DNA from: Haemaphysalis longicornis | Lineage: Eukaryota > Arthropoda > Arachnida > Ixodida > Ixodidae | DNA length: 64,000 nucleotides | Assembly: GCA_013339765.2 (NCBI GenBank) | Contig: CM023457.1 | Location: 53,345,745-53,409,744 of the forward strand | Reading direction: 5' to 3' | Part shown: one piece after another, positions 42,721-56,500 of the stretch | How the letters are laid out: every line of letters begins with the position of its first letter | Position numbering within the stretch: position 1 is the stretch's first letter | The notes under the pieces: model-generated | The model's database searches: none | What the model saw: only the letters and a program-made list of their open reading frames with translations | Told to the model about the DNA's origin: nothing | Translations under genes and position numbers: made by a program

Positions 42721-45700
42721 TAGTTTAGTTTCGTCTTCTAACGACTTTTTAAAGGCATACTCGTAATTTATTTTTTACCCAGTTTACAGCCACCACCATT
42801 TTAAAAGGAGTGAAAATAAAACGTGTGCTCAAGAGTTTTTGGTTCACTGGCATTGCTCGAATATGCTGGTTAGTAGAATACTGCACAATTTATGCTGCAC
42901 TTTAGACAAGCAAGTGCTGTTTTCTGCCTCATCTTATTGTCTAACTTGTAATACTTGAAATAAAATTTCAATCTTTTTTTCTTCTCCACTGAAACTGTTG
43001 TGACGACATTAATTGTTGAGGAGATTACCAATTCTTGACGTTGCTGACTCGCAATCAAATTTCTCAGCACATGCTCACCAGTGCACGTCAAAGCCGTCGG
43101 CACTTTATGTGGCCCAAAGGTTGTAAAGAGTTTGTAAGCTAGACAAAACAATTCCAATGTGGCACAAAATGTGCGAACATTGAGGGTTGGACATTCCGTG
43201 TCTAAACCTGTCGCTACACCTGTAGGCGCATCGCATGACCAGCTCAGATTTTACTAAAGCATAGTGAAAACACATAAATGTGAATATCTGTGTGAACTGT
43301 TTTGGTTAAATTTTTCATTTTAAAACATTTTTCCGATCGTGATTTGGGTGCTTCTTGCAGATTCCCAGGTGGTCTGAAGTGATCTGTTACCTCTCCATCA
43401 TGGGTGTTGCCCTCACAACCTAGGTGCAGTTTCCGCGCCGTAATACCCAAAATCTCTGTGGAAGTTTCGTTGTACATTTTTAAGTTAATAATTAGAAACT
43501 GCTGGTGCCTTCACATTTGAGCTCGGGGTCATTAGATACTCCCTACAGGCGTTTAAAAGTTTTGCCAAACATTACGCTAGTTCAAGCTCAAATATCGCAC
43601 AAAAATTGCCCTTCTGTGTCCCATTTAAACATCAATACAACCTTTACGATTTTTTTAACAGTCGAATAAAAGCTAGCTTTAATTTCAGCTAGATCAGCCC
43701 TACTTTCTATATGAACTGGCAGAGTCCCCTACAGGCGTAAACCTAAATGTTCTACGGAGATATTTTCTGGGGCGAAATGCAGCGTATTAAAATGTCGTGA
43801 GTATTCTGCTTATCACTCTTTTATTTCAAATCGTGATTTGAATAGCATTTCTTTATCCTCACGTACAAATAAAAGCGAGTTGCAGTGTGGCCGCTGACAT
43901 CGTTGCCAGCATTCATCTGGGCTGCACAAAACATTGGCGCAGCTAACAAATACGTTCACAAATGTTTCACGACGTTGCCAGCAAAACAACTCCGCTGTAA
44001 GGTGTTTTAGATGTTGCTCGTTCCCTTGGGCTAAAAAATACGTACTGAGCAAATTTCAGTTCTCAGTCCCTTATAGCTCACTTACATTTCCTAATTTCCC
44101 TCTCCAGTATACTTTGTTGGCTAAATAATTATGTTTGTTTAGGCACGTTTTGCACTTACAGAGTAAAAGTCTCGTCGCAGTGCTTTTTGGCGCAAAGTTC
44201 AAGATGTCTGGTTAGCGTCTTTGCTTAACGATGCGCTTCAACACCAGCCTTTAACCTACATTTCAGACCGTAAAACAAATGCTGTGCCTTTAATCAATGC
44301 ATATTTTATTAATCCGCGCTGTTTTTGTTATTTTGGAGCAAAAAAAATAATAAAATCTCGATTGCAGGGCAGTAACTTCTTTACCGCCAAGTTAGGTGCT
44401 GTTGTGTGTGAACTAATTGCAAGCGACTGATGGTGCGCTTTTATAAATTGGGCAAGAAACCTTAGAAAATTGGCACTAAAGCATAACCTGATATGTTGAC
44501 GAGACAATGTTTATGACTCTCTGCGATGTCCCTTTATGGAGTGCACGTAAATACTTTGCACACATTTCGGTAGTCTCCAAACTAAGGTAACCGGACGTCC
44601 CTATTCGGGACATGCACTGCTTTAATGACCCTGGTTTCACTGCCCCGTAAAGATGCAGATGTTTCAGCCCTTTTGGCAGCACTGATCCACTTGGATACAA
44701 AAACACCCACAATAGAACTAAACGGACAGAATACCTCTTACGGGACTCTAACAATGCTCGCCTGACTTTGCACCGTAATTAACCTGGGGCCGTATTCCTC
44801 ATAACTGTCCCTTCTGAAACGTCCCCTTTTGAGTCCTTTCATCGTGACATACTTCCGGTTAGCAGTAAACGTTGGCAGTAGGTTTGTTGCGCTTGCGTTA
44901 CGTCACTTCCGGTTGTTTGCTTTTAGCCAATCAGGGCTCGCCAAAAGAAACACTTTTGAAAGGGACGCAAAAGGGACAAAACTCGAGAATACCGCCGCTG
45001 TTCTTGCTCGCTGCTTGCAACGTCCGTCTATGTGGCTGGTGCACCTTAATTTTAATTTATGGGTCACTGAGCTAGAATCAAAGCCAAAGCCCACTTGTCA
45101 CTTTTTCTTCCTGCTTTGCTTATGAGTAGCTAGCTTTGCCAGCGGTAATAAATAGCCACAAAACACAAGTGCAAGTTTATTAGGCAAGGAAGGTCTAAGA
45201 CCACTAAGTGGAAAGACTAACTGAGAATCATGTGCCAGCGTGCATTGAAGCCCACTGTCCCACTGATCCGACTTTACAAGCCAAGCTTGCTTTCTCGGGC
45301 ATGTGTTGTATAAAACTGTCCTTTGTAGATTTCAAGCAGTTTTTTTACAGTGGCTAGATTTTTCATTTGTTCCGACAGTTTCCTTTTTCTGTTAGTAGGC
45401 GAGCATAAATACGCAGCGTCACAAAATATCGACACCTTCATTTGATTTGAATGGCGAAGGTAAAGCTAAGAATGTACAAGTTGGATTTATGATGTGGATA
45501 GTGGCGCAAGCAAGGTCAATGGAACTGTAGTTCATTCAGCACTACATTGATATCTCTAGGAAAATAGAGCAATTTGCACAATATTGCACAAATAACACCA
45601 TGATTTTTATAACATTGAAAACTTCTGTGCACAATTTTGTGTTGTCTGCCTTATGTAGGCATGAAAAAAAGATGTTGCACGGTAGATTAAGATGCCATGG

Positions 45701-46175
45701 AAAATTTAACACTAAATGATAGCTTGGCTGGTAATGGCACTATAGTTTCTTGCTAAGTAATTATCCATAGATAGAACTAAACCATAATGTGTAGCAATAG
45801 TTCAGGTGTTTAGCATAGGACATAACTGACACACACCATGTTTTAAGGATACAACAATTCAATTCAAATTTTATTTGCGGAAAAACATATTGCCGGTGCT
45901 GTTGGCCATGATGTAGGGCACTACAAACATTCAGTATTAACAAAGTTAGTGGTTAGGACAAAAATTAAGTCCGCATCGAACATAGCGCACATTTGATGTT
46001 AATTACACAAACTGGGTTTGCAAAGCTGCAATTGATTGAGCTTTGATTTTAAGCAGTTGAGAAGGCAGTGCTAAGAAATTTAGGCTCGGTGAAGCACGCA
46101 ATAGCTGCAGTTGACGTAAAATATTTGAGCAAAAAAACATTTCTGTGACCTCAAGTGCCCAAAACACTGTTTTGT

Positions 46176-46336
46176 AAGTGTCAGGCCATGGTTGTGTTAC
46201 ATTAATAAAGATATATCATATTACTTATCACATGGATGTGAACATTGCATATATAAGTGTCAAATAAGGCCATGGTTGTGTTACATTAATAAAGATATAT
46301 CATTTTACTTATCACATGGATGTGAACATTGCATTT
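46176..46336 (+). repeat. about 80-bp tandem duplication, nearly identical
   Basis: Units from 46176 and 46255 share GGCCATGGTTGTGTTACATT, AATAAAGATATATCAT and TTACTTATCACATGGATGTG. They differ by one 5-base insertion and a base or two. Confidence 0.88.
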
Positions 46337-47465
46337 ACATATTTTAACTTTTAAGACAAAAAGATTGAAATTCGGCGCACCTACTCAAATTTTTTCCTCA
46401 TCTAATGTTTAACACACTTAACTAATTCAAACATTTGCACTAATGGAATAACACTTAATACTAGCTTTCTTTTTATATTTTTAGTATAGTTTCCAACAAG
46501 GATTTTAATCCAGAGATCGAAGTCATTAACAATGCTGACTGACATATGATCATCCAGTATTAGACAACGCGCATCCAAACTCGCAAGTACAAATAATCCA
46601 AACTAGGACAGTTTGTTAACATTGAAGTTGAAGAAGAGAAAATCGTTTTATCTGATTTTTGTAGGCTCAACCACTACTTTTTCACAAGTTAAAATCACAT
46701 AAACTGCAATATAACACATTGGTAATTAACAGAAATATAGTACTGCTGCTCTAGAAGATTCGCTCATTCATTTTTTATTATTTTTTGCATCAAAAAAGGA
46801 AAAAATACGCACAATCCGTTGATCCGTTGAGAGGACCGAGGTTTAAATGGATGTCACCACTATACCACACGCAAGGTACCTTAAATGTAACCTAATTCTT
46901 CCAGTCTGTTTTACGATACAGCAAACTAACAGTTGTCAAAGGCATCGAATACTAAGCGAAGCTTTTAAAAAAAGCTCAAAATGTAGGTAAAGCATTAAAA
47001 CATTTTATCAATGCATAGTTATTGTGTTAAAATCAACGAGAAACAGCGGACATTTAAACAAGCTGCAAAACAGGCAGCATTAGTAACGTGTAAATTAGTA
47101 AAAATTTGACTACTTGAAAGACAAGTGTAGATTTTCTCGAAGTAAACACAAAATATTGGTCCCAATATTTTGTTCACCGTGGCAGGACGGCAGGCTCTTG
47201 GCACAGCACAACAAAAGGAGATAACCATACAAGCAAGGGTACGGCTAAACTGAGATAAGCTGCATTTAGGCGGACATTGTCTACCTAAGCTCCAACATCT
47301 TCCTCACAATTAAAAAAGAAAGAGGAAAGGTGTCTATAGCTCCACAAGGCACTGGCTGTCGCTGAGACCAGTGACAAAACTTGGCTTGGTGTTCTCCGTA
47401 GGTCCGCGGCGACAAAAGGCACCTCTGGAGCGAGCGAAAACAGAAATTGTGCTCCCGTAATCACT

Positions 47466-47524
47466 TCAGTGTCTCCGTCCAGACAGGAGGCCTGTGGTCT
47501 CTGGTGTGAGAAGGCCCAGGAAGG
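47466..47524 (-). CDS. membrane-protein gene exon 9 (C-terminus)
   Basis: Acceptor CCCCGCCTTCCTAG. With the carried G it reads AFLGLLTPETTGLLSGRRH and TGA at 47468-47466: 20 codons in exact phase. A possible polyadenylation signal (AATAAA on the - strand) lies at 46789-46784. Confidence 0.72.
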
Positions 47525-50500
47525 CTAGGAAGGCGGGGAAAAACAGAACAGAGAATGTGATCTAAACAGCGCAAGATTTGGTATGGAATATCAACACGCA
47601 GTGCCTTGCTGACATTAGTGTATGCAATTTGATCACCTCTTTGTGTTTGGCTAAATTATGAAGAGCCAATAGCCGAACGCAAGATCCGGTGTGGAATAGC
47701 AATAAGCAGTACCTTGCTGACATTACTGTATGCAATCTGATCACCTCTTTGTGTTTGGCTAAATTATGAAGAGCCAATAGCCGTGCGACGGTCCTTTTGT
47801 GGCTGGCAAAATGGAGCTGGGGTCTGTTGCCAGATTACGAATGCGCCGTACAGATGCGGCGACAGTGCGGAAAAATTTCCACTACTACGGCGGGATTTGG
47901 AACATCTGTTTTTAATTGACAACAAAAAATAGAGGCGTGCAAAAATTAATTTTTTTTTCTGCAAATCAAGCATGAACAACAAAAAAATGACTGCAAATCA
48001 AACAGAATATTTTTGAATGCTTATATTTCTCTTTACTGGGTATGTAGCTTCTGAATGTAGCCGGGTAAAAATAATAATTTGTGCAGTCGGCACTTGACAT
48101 GCAGCTGTGTGTGCTCTTGTAGTGGGGCTCCAACAAGAAATGAATGTGGCAAAAATAAAAATAAGAAATAAGACAAGACTTGCGTGGCAGACACTGTTAC
48201 ACAGAAATTTGGGATTCTCAACGTGTTTTGAATATAAGGAGTCTTTTGAGTTCCAGTTGTGACCTCTCAAGTTCGTGAAGAGTACTGCTTGCTAGGTACA
48301 CTGTAACCTGTTAGGACCCAGTTTATCGTTGCAAGGATAGCCAAAACCATAACCAAGGATAGCCCTTGGTTACTCCCTCATGCAACTTTTGGCAAAAATT
48401 CCTTTGTTTTTGACAAAAATACCCAATTGGTTGACGAACTATTGGTTGAATATTGACTATTGGATCAATATTGAAAATCACTATTGACAAAAAATTCTTG
48501 AATTTTATGCGCCATATAGTACCTTCAACTTCAGCTTTGAACCCTTTATAAGAGACATGTACCGGGGAGCAGTTTGTGTCTCTTATACAAGATGTCTCTT
48601 ATAAGCAGGGTACCATGTTTTCACTTACTAATCAGACCCTAGTTCAATGTGGGCACTGTATCACTAAAATAAGCTCAAAATAACGCTAACGCATGTTTGC
48701 AAAAGATCCCATTCTAATTTATGTTTGGCCCCCAGAAATTTATGAAAACAGTTCTGAATCTTTGTTGCTTCATGACTGTATGTGCACTGTTTTACAACCG
48801 ATTCCACAACTTTTGGAAGATGAATCGTAGATGTTGAGTTTCACAAGTATGATGAATAACCAGAGCACACAGTTTCTTCTGCTGTGTGCTCAGGCTATTC
48901 ATTACGCTTGCAGGACTCAAATCTGTAATGCTTCTTGATTGGGAGCTACGTGAAGTAGGAGAGCCCGCGCTCCAATGGATGGCAGTAAGCTTCAACCACT
49001 TCTGTAAGTTGCATTTCCATTGGCAGGCTTCTCATCGGTCATTTCATAGCTGACTGAACCGCTGTGTGTTTGCTGCAGTTATAATAATAGCGACTCTGCA
49101 GGCGTCTGTCGTCCCACCTGTGTTTCCACAATGGAAGCAACTGCAATTAGTGACTGGTGGCACTGCATCTGATGTTAAATGTCTGTTACAAGCGAGATTA
49201 TTGATTAAAGTTCAAGGATGACTTGTCCCTTATAACCCATCTGTCTTCTACATCCGATGTCTGTTATAAAAGAGGTCAATTTAATGGGAAAGATAGGGCA
49301 GCCAACCATGTGGGTGAATAGTGTCTCTTATACCCAGTTTGTCTCTTACATCCGTGTCTCTTATAACGAGGTTCAACTGTATATGCCCTGTGGTAGTGCA
49401 CACTTCCTTGCAAAGGTATGCATGTTAGGCTTTCTACCACAGCTGCCGCATGGTGCGGAGAAGCCTACTCAAAACGCGAACGAGAATGTGCCTGCCTTGC
49501 GGCAAAGCCAACTTCTATCTTTTGATATTCATACCGTATTTCCCGGTCTATAAGTCGCACTTTTGTATAAGTCGCACCCCTTTCAAAACGGCAGTTTTTC
49601 CGAAAAAAAAAAAAAACATATATAAGTACACAACTGGTGTACAAAACACACTTGTTAATCAGGTAAACTCGTAGAGAATCAGTTCGTTAGAAAGTGCGGT
49701 GAAAGTACATAAGGTTGCGGTGGCCGCCGCCTCTGAACGCATCCCCCCGGTAAGCAGTGCTAGACACGTGCATCTACCGTTCAAAAAGTCTAGACAGAAC
49801 TAACTTCTCAAAATGGTTTATTGATACACACAGATGGCATGTACTTACAGACGGCCTTTAGGCAATACCATCAAAACCTTCCTCCTCCGACTCGCTAACA
49901 AATAATTCATTTCATTTAGACCATAGAGCTGTGTCTCTTAATGTGCGCTGACATCACGCAGCACACAAGCACCTTTTCGAGCGTGGACCACGTGCGGTTG
50001 CCACGTACTAAATTTATTCCATACATAAGTTCGCACCGGTGGATATGATGTACCAACAAAAATTTCAGAAAAAAAAAAGTGACTTATACACCGGAAAAAT
50101 ACGGTATAATTGCTCCAATCCACGCTGTGAAAGTGGTTGACTGCGAAGCTGTAAGCGACACCCACAACGATTACCCATGTGGCGTCACTTGAGTTCACAC
50201 ACGCAGCTCGACAAAGAGTGAAACCAGGGGCTCTGCCAGCTGTTACCTGGGATTCGCGGGGGCGGCGTCCCAAGCGCAGCAGTGTCGGCAGAAAGAAAAC
50301 TAAGGCGCATATTTCGAAGGGTAGGGAGGAGGGCGGCACGCGCGGCTATGGTGTCATCTCTCTCACTGCCTCCCCCTCACTCTTGTTTCACGTGTCGCCT
50401 CCAAAAAGTGCCTTCCCTCTCCCCAGGCGCTAAATCCAAACCACTGTATGTCTCCCCGTCTCCACCTGTGGGCGTAGCTTTGTCGCTAATACGATGGGCT

Positions 50501-53500
50501 CTCGTTCCGCTTCTATTCGGGCCCCGGTTCAATACCTGGTGGTGCCAGTAGCTTGTTTGGGTAGTCTTGGCACAGCCAGTAGCCAGTAGTAGCCTGAAAT
50601 GTTTCTTTGTGTAGCCAGTAGTAGCCTGGGAGTTTTCTGCTGACGCAGACATGAAAATTTCCTTGGCTGGTTAGAGGTATCCTGCTTCCCAGTAAGAAAA
50701 GATTTGAATTATGGGAATCTTATAATACTGCCTTGTCTATCCACTTTGTACACAGCGCCATTGCCAACGGTGGTCCACAAAATCCAACGTTTACTGCTGT
50801 TGCGGTAATCAGTGCAAAAGTAAGGCTGCTTAAAGTTAACATGGCTCGATGCGTTTTTAGGCTCATTTTGCCATTGAGTGCACTTCCCCAAGATGCTGAG
50901 CGATAAGCAGACAAACAGTTCTTTTTCAAAAACTAAAAGAAATCACAATTTTTGCGGTGCTCCTCTGTCAGAGAACGCTACCAATCAATACAAGAAAACA
51001 GTATCGGGTGATGGAATGACGGTAGAGAAAGTAGCCAACAATTGTACGAGACAAAAAAATAAAAAGGTGTCGGAACATGTTCAAGTCTCCTAATATCACA
51101 AGTTGTACAATAAACAGTGGTACCTGTGTAGAACACAGTCACAGCAAACAGGCTTCAAGCCACATCTTGGAGAGAAAAAAAGCATTCACGCCCACGCAAT
51201 ATCAAAGCTTAACTGAATCAAAGCAGAAAGAATAGGAATAAAGAGGTGAAATGTGTAGCCTGGCCGCCAAAATATCCTTTGCTGATATCAGCGTGAATCA
51301 CAATTAGCTCTGCTGATGCACATGTCACTTATTCACTCTGATCAACATGTGTTTCGACGCTGCTTAGAACTTGCTCACGGGCGAGTTCTTTCAAGCTGCT
51401 CTAAGCATTACTATCCCACGTAATATTACTAAACATCCCCCCACCACACCCACCGCCGCGGTGGTTCAGTGGTAAGGCGTTGCGCTGCTGAGCACTCGCG
51501 GGTCTGCTTTTCGTGGAGGCGAAAAGCAAAAACGCCCGCTGCACGAGATTTCGCACACGTTAAAGATCCCCATTAAACAGTTTCCCCGGTGCGTAAACCC
51601 TACCATCAACCAAGAAACGCGTTCATTTGTTCTGTCCTCACCTTGGTTGATGAGTCCACAGTTGAAGTTCTTGAAGACGTGAAGCAGCTCAATGTGAAGG
51701 TAGACACGCATGATAATGCAGAAGGCCCCTGAAAACCATGAGACAGTTTGTAGTGCATCACCTCTTAAAATGCTTCACCACTGCACAAGCACGACTGAGC
51801 AGTTTGAGACTAGAGCAAGGCAAGCGGTCCAACTTGACTGCCTCCTGTAGAGCTGACTTCAACACGAGTGCCGAAAAGAACACACACTATATAAGGAACG
51901 AGTAGGAACACCACAGATTTATGCACTTGGCATCGTGCGCATAAGAGATTCGTCTAACCTGCATGAACTTTGGTGCACGATAAAATGAAAATTTCAAAGG
52001 TGGCTTTAATTTGCACACCTGCCTTGGCACAGAGGAATGAAATGACAGTAAACAAACATTACCGACTAGCCGGCTTTTTTTTAAATTGCTCGTCTGCTGG
52101 CAACAAATACGGTAGCCGATCGTTTTTTCGGACTCAAAAAATTCGGACTTGCTGGATATTTTCGGAACTTTCCCGAGGAACTGTCAGTTGTCACAAAGAG
52201 TAATGACTCACGGATTTTTTTCGGACTGCTCTTTTATTCGGACTATTTTTCGTTACTCTTCTCCAGGTCCGAAAAATCGGCGGCTACTGCATGTACCTGA
52301 CATTGCAAATTTCAAGATAGCAGCTTGTGAAGCCAAATTTATAATGGCTCAACCGTTGTCCACAATGGACATGCACTGATCACAACATTATTATTCGCGA
52401 CTAGTTATTTGGTCCTTACAGAGAGAAAGAAGGAAGTTGAAGCTTTGACGCTTAAAATTTTAGTGTCGCACCTAGTTTGCTATCCACTGCACACATTCGA
52501 AGCAACGAATTCGGAGTTGATGGACACAAATAAGGCGTACCTGCAACGAGGTGCAAAATGGGCAAGTCTTCAATTTGGATTGGTCTGTTTGGAAACCTGG
52601 CACTTATCTGAAACAGACAGGAAGAAGAAAAATTAAAAAAAAAAAGAAAAAAAAATCAGTCAAGTCAAGTATGCATCATTTATCAAGCAAAGACACTGTC
52701 TACAAGGACATTGAACGGTTACTAAACCATGCGTAGCATGCACGTAGCCCTACTTTACCAAAACAAGTAGTATTGCTGGCACCTCTGTCCAACAGTATTG
52801 CAAAAAACAAATACATAAGCAAAATAATAAGAAAAAACACGCGAAGAGTTTATGAGAGTTCAATTGGCGCATGCACAAGAATATCACAAGCATACACATA
52901 TATGTACGCTTTCTGTTCTAATATATTCTAATACTTTCTAATACATAGTTTCGATAGCTCGTATTATAGCTTCTAATGCTCAACAATCATCATAATCTCT
53001 GGTCCAGCTCTTAATTAAATACAAGTAGAACGAGGTTCACGAAGTCACCAATGTTCACTGCCATCTACTTGTTAATTACTACTGTTGTTGAATAGTTACC
53101 GTGACCAAAGAGAATCAGTGCAAAAAGACAATACTCACCTCCAGTGGAAGAAACAGTGGTGCCAGCATGCTCAGTGCAACGTACGTGTAGACCAGTGCAA
53201 CCTGCTCTTTCCGCACCTGGAATAACAAAACATCATTACTCACATGTGCCGTGTACAAACAGCCATGACAAACATTTGTTTTGCGCAAGCAAGTAGCCAC
53301 AGGAAGCTGAAAGAGGTGAGCGGAACATGACTGGTTTCTGCTTCAAAGCGTGCACAAAAATGTGGACACGTTGACCCGTTCATTAAAAAAAAAAATAGAA
53401 AGAAACGGAACATTAATTTGCTGGACCACAGCACATATGGAAGCTATGCATTTCAGGGTCAGCTGAGGTTACCACACAGTAGACTCTCGTCAAGACGAAA

Positions 53501-56500
53501 TGACTATGAACATTTCAGGGTCAGCTGAGGTTACCACACAGTAGACTTTGAGAAAGGTCATGACGAATTTTAGGGTTAAGAAGACGAACGAGATTTTTGA
53601 ACTTTTGGGACATGCAGTGCAAAAACAGCCCACTTAGGACGAATTTCGGATTTTACGAACAAATTTTCACGGTCCTTTCGAGTTCGTTTTAAGGGGAGTT
53701 CACTGCAACTGGTTGATTAGTTGATTGTTTTGAAATTATTCGAAACTATTTATTCAAGCAGCCATTTTATGAAGCTTTGACCAATTTCATCTCAGAGGGC
53801 ATGCGCATTTCCACAGGCATTTTTTTTTTTTACCCCGCAAACATCACCCAGGCCTTACTATATAGCATGCATCACGAATGCTGCAATCTCAGCTCTCACA
53901 GCTGACGCTGTAATGGCTGCGATATTCTAGGTGTGGTAGTGTAGAAGGAGGTAAAGAATGCCGAACAGGGCAAGGCACTCACAGCCAGCGATCCGATGCA
54001 CCAGAGGACCAGGCTGTAGGCGATGATGATGGCCATGGTGGTGAACTGCCACCGGGTGCTGTTGACGCCCGCATTGAGCACCAGGACGCCGAATATGGAC
54101 TGCACGTGGAACAGACAGGCAGGTGGGAGCAAAGCATTGATGATGGCGGCAACATTACAGACCCGAGGCTTCTAGTGCATATCAAACCCTCATTAGGACA
54201 AACTTGAAGGAACCTATGTCATCTGCCGCTTCATCCCATGAGGCGTGCTGTGCTGAGGCGTTTTGTTGTGTTGTTTTGTTGTTCATCCCATGAGGCGTTT
54301 GTTGTGCTGAGTCTGTTAGAAGGAAGCTGAAATGCTTTTCCGACATATTCAAGGATCCGTCGAGTAGCAGACGATTTTATGGAGACAATTTGATGCTGCC
54401 GTACCAGTGACTTGAAGGCTGGTTTTGTTATTTTTCTCTAGATGTCCCCCCAAACACAACCTTTGTGGCTTCTGAACGGCTGATTTTGGATACCCCGATG
54501 ATGGTCGTATTAGAGTGTCCTCGCCACAGCTTCAACTGTGAATATCATGCTAAGTGAAATGCCTCACAGTGCAGTGAAAAGACTTTATATGAACCATCTT
54601 CCCCAACACTTTTTCCCATGTCCCACAACAGGGCCTATTGGCCTCCTACTATAATAAAGTCATCCATTCCATTCCATTCTGGAAAGAACCATTGCAGCAA
54701 GTTCCATTCCAGTAGTCCTTTTCGCATCACTTTGTTAAAATTTCAACAAGAAATGAACCCACTGCCACACAGGAAAAAATACACAAGTTTGGGTCACCTG
54801 CTTTCACTCATTCAAGAAACTTTCTTTAAGGGGATAGTCACCAAGCTCGATCAGGAGTCAGTCACGATCTTGCATTTGATCAGAAACTCTAACAATCTGA
54901 CGTGAAAAACTGACCTCAAGACGTGGAAAAAGCCTTAAGCTTTGACAGAGACAGAAATTCCCACCCATAACTTCAAACTGCTACCGCGGAAGGCAGTTCA
55001 TCAAACATCCCACTTTGCAGCATCCATTTGTGCAATCCTAGTGGGGGTGGAAAGACAGGGATAAAATGTGGCCCGATTTTTGCAACAAAACAGCACGATT
55101 CAGGCTCCCACCTAAACAAACGAACACAATACTCACATCGCTAAAATTTACAAAGAAAAAATGCACCGACGATTTCTATACTCCCTAATGCGAAATTTGT
55201 GCACAATGCGAACTGCAGTCTTCTTGGTCACAACGCATATATGCTGCGTCTCAGGAAGTGATCGTGTGATCAGTGAATGCACGGTGGCGTGCGCTACTGT
55301 GCTGTTATCTCGCAACACGTCGCTGGCGCCGGCAAGCATGTTGTTGCAATTCATGTTTGAACCTCCCCCTCAAATGTCGGCGATGGTAAGCCTCTGCATC
55401 GGCGACGCAAGCTGCGTCTGGCGTGAGCGTGAGGGGGAGGCAGTGAGAGAGATGATGCCATAGCAGCACGTGCCACGCTCCCCCTCACACAATGGCGGAT
55501 CCAGAGGGGGAGGGGGGGGGGGGTCCGGATGTCCTGACCCCTCCCTTAATTTTTGAATTTATACCAGTCCATTTTTTCTATTTCTTGAATTTTAAAATTT
55601 ACGACCCCTCAGGTCGTAGAAAAAGTCTAGTCGACGATTTTTTCTATTTCTTGAATTTTTGTTTTTTCGAAATATCGGTGAATAAGAAAGACTCCTCCTC
55701 CTCCACATCATCATCATCATCATCACTAATGGGAGCTGATCCCCCTCTCAGAAAAAACCTGGAACCACCCCTGCCCTCACACCCTCGCCAAACGCTCCAA
55801 CGAGCGTCTCGTGCAGGCTCAGCCTACTGCCTCCCCCCTCCTTCTCGCCACACTTTCCTCCGCTGTTTTCTTTCTGTCTTCACTCACTCGTTACAACGCC
55901 GCCAAACCGCAGCAGCGGCCACCAGGGTGCTTGCGCACTAAAAAAATGCGATTGTAGGACCGAGAAATGCGTACACAATTCTCTACTTTGTTTCAGGCTG
56001 AAAAATCTGGCAACTCACGTAAGACAAAAATTCCAGCTTCAGCAGGGTCAGAAACTTGCAGAATTTTTTGTACATGCCTAGAAAAGAAAAGAAAGAAAAA
56101 ACAAAGAGAGAAAATGGACGCAATGTCCCAGTGATAGTTAAATGCTCAGACAACTGGTTTTTACCTCCTAATTTCCCTCCCTCGCCACCTCTCTCACTTA
56201 ATATTTGAATTTCCCGTTCCCCTGGTCCTATGGCAGTATGACTCAGCAATTTTGCTAACCCTGTATTGACAAAGATTATGCTGGTTCTGTGATTACGAGA
56301 AACATTAAAAGACCAGAACATCCTCGGAACAGCGAAAGCTGTACACATTCATATTTTTTTCTTGAGGTGCTTTGAATCTAAGTACTCCTCTGAGCAGCTG
56401 AAATAGCAAGGTTACTGAAAAGAGAAGGGTGGAGGAAAGTGGAAAGACACAATGTAAGTAAGATGTAGTTGTTTTGGGATAGTAAATAGTGAAGAAGACT

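Larger units (their letters stand above)
39631..47465. other. non-coding stretch between zinc-finger exon B and the membrane-protein gene
   Basis: Contains the two tandem duplications listed and otherwise AT-rich sequence without coding signal. The part near 39.7-40.4 kb may be 3' UTR of exon B; that near 46.8-47.4 kb the 3' UTR of the membrane-protein gene. Confidence 0.5.

Noticed and set aside
55492..55941. 149-residue open frame MADPEGEGGGGPDV..
   Set aside because: Starts in a poly-G repeat seen in inverted form 250 bases on (GAACCACCCCTGCC); probably a decayed transposon in an intron.
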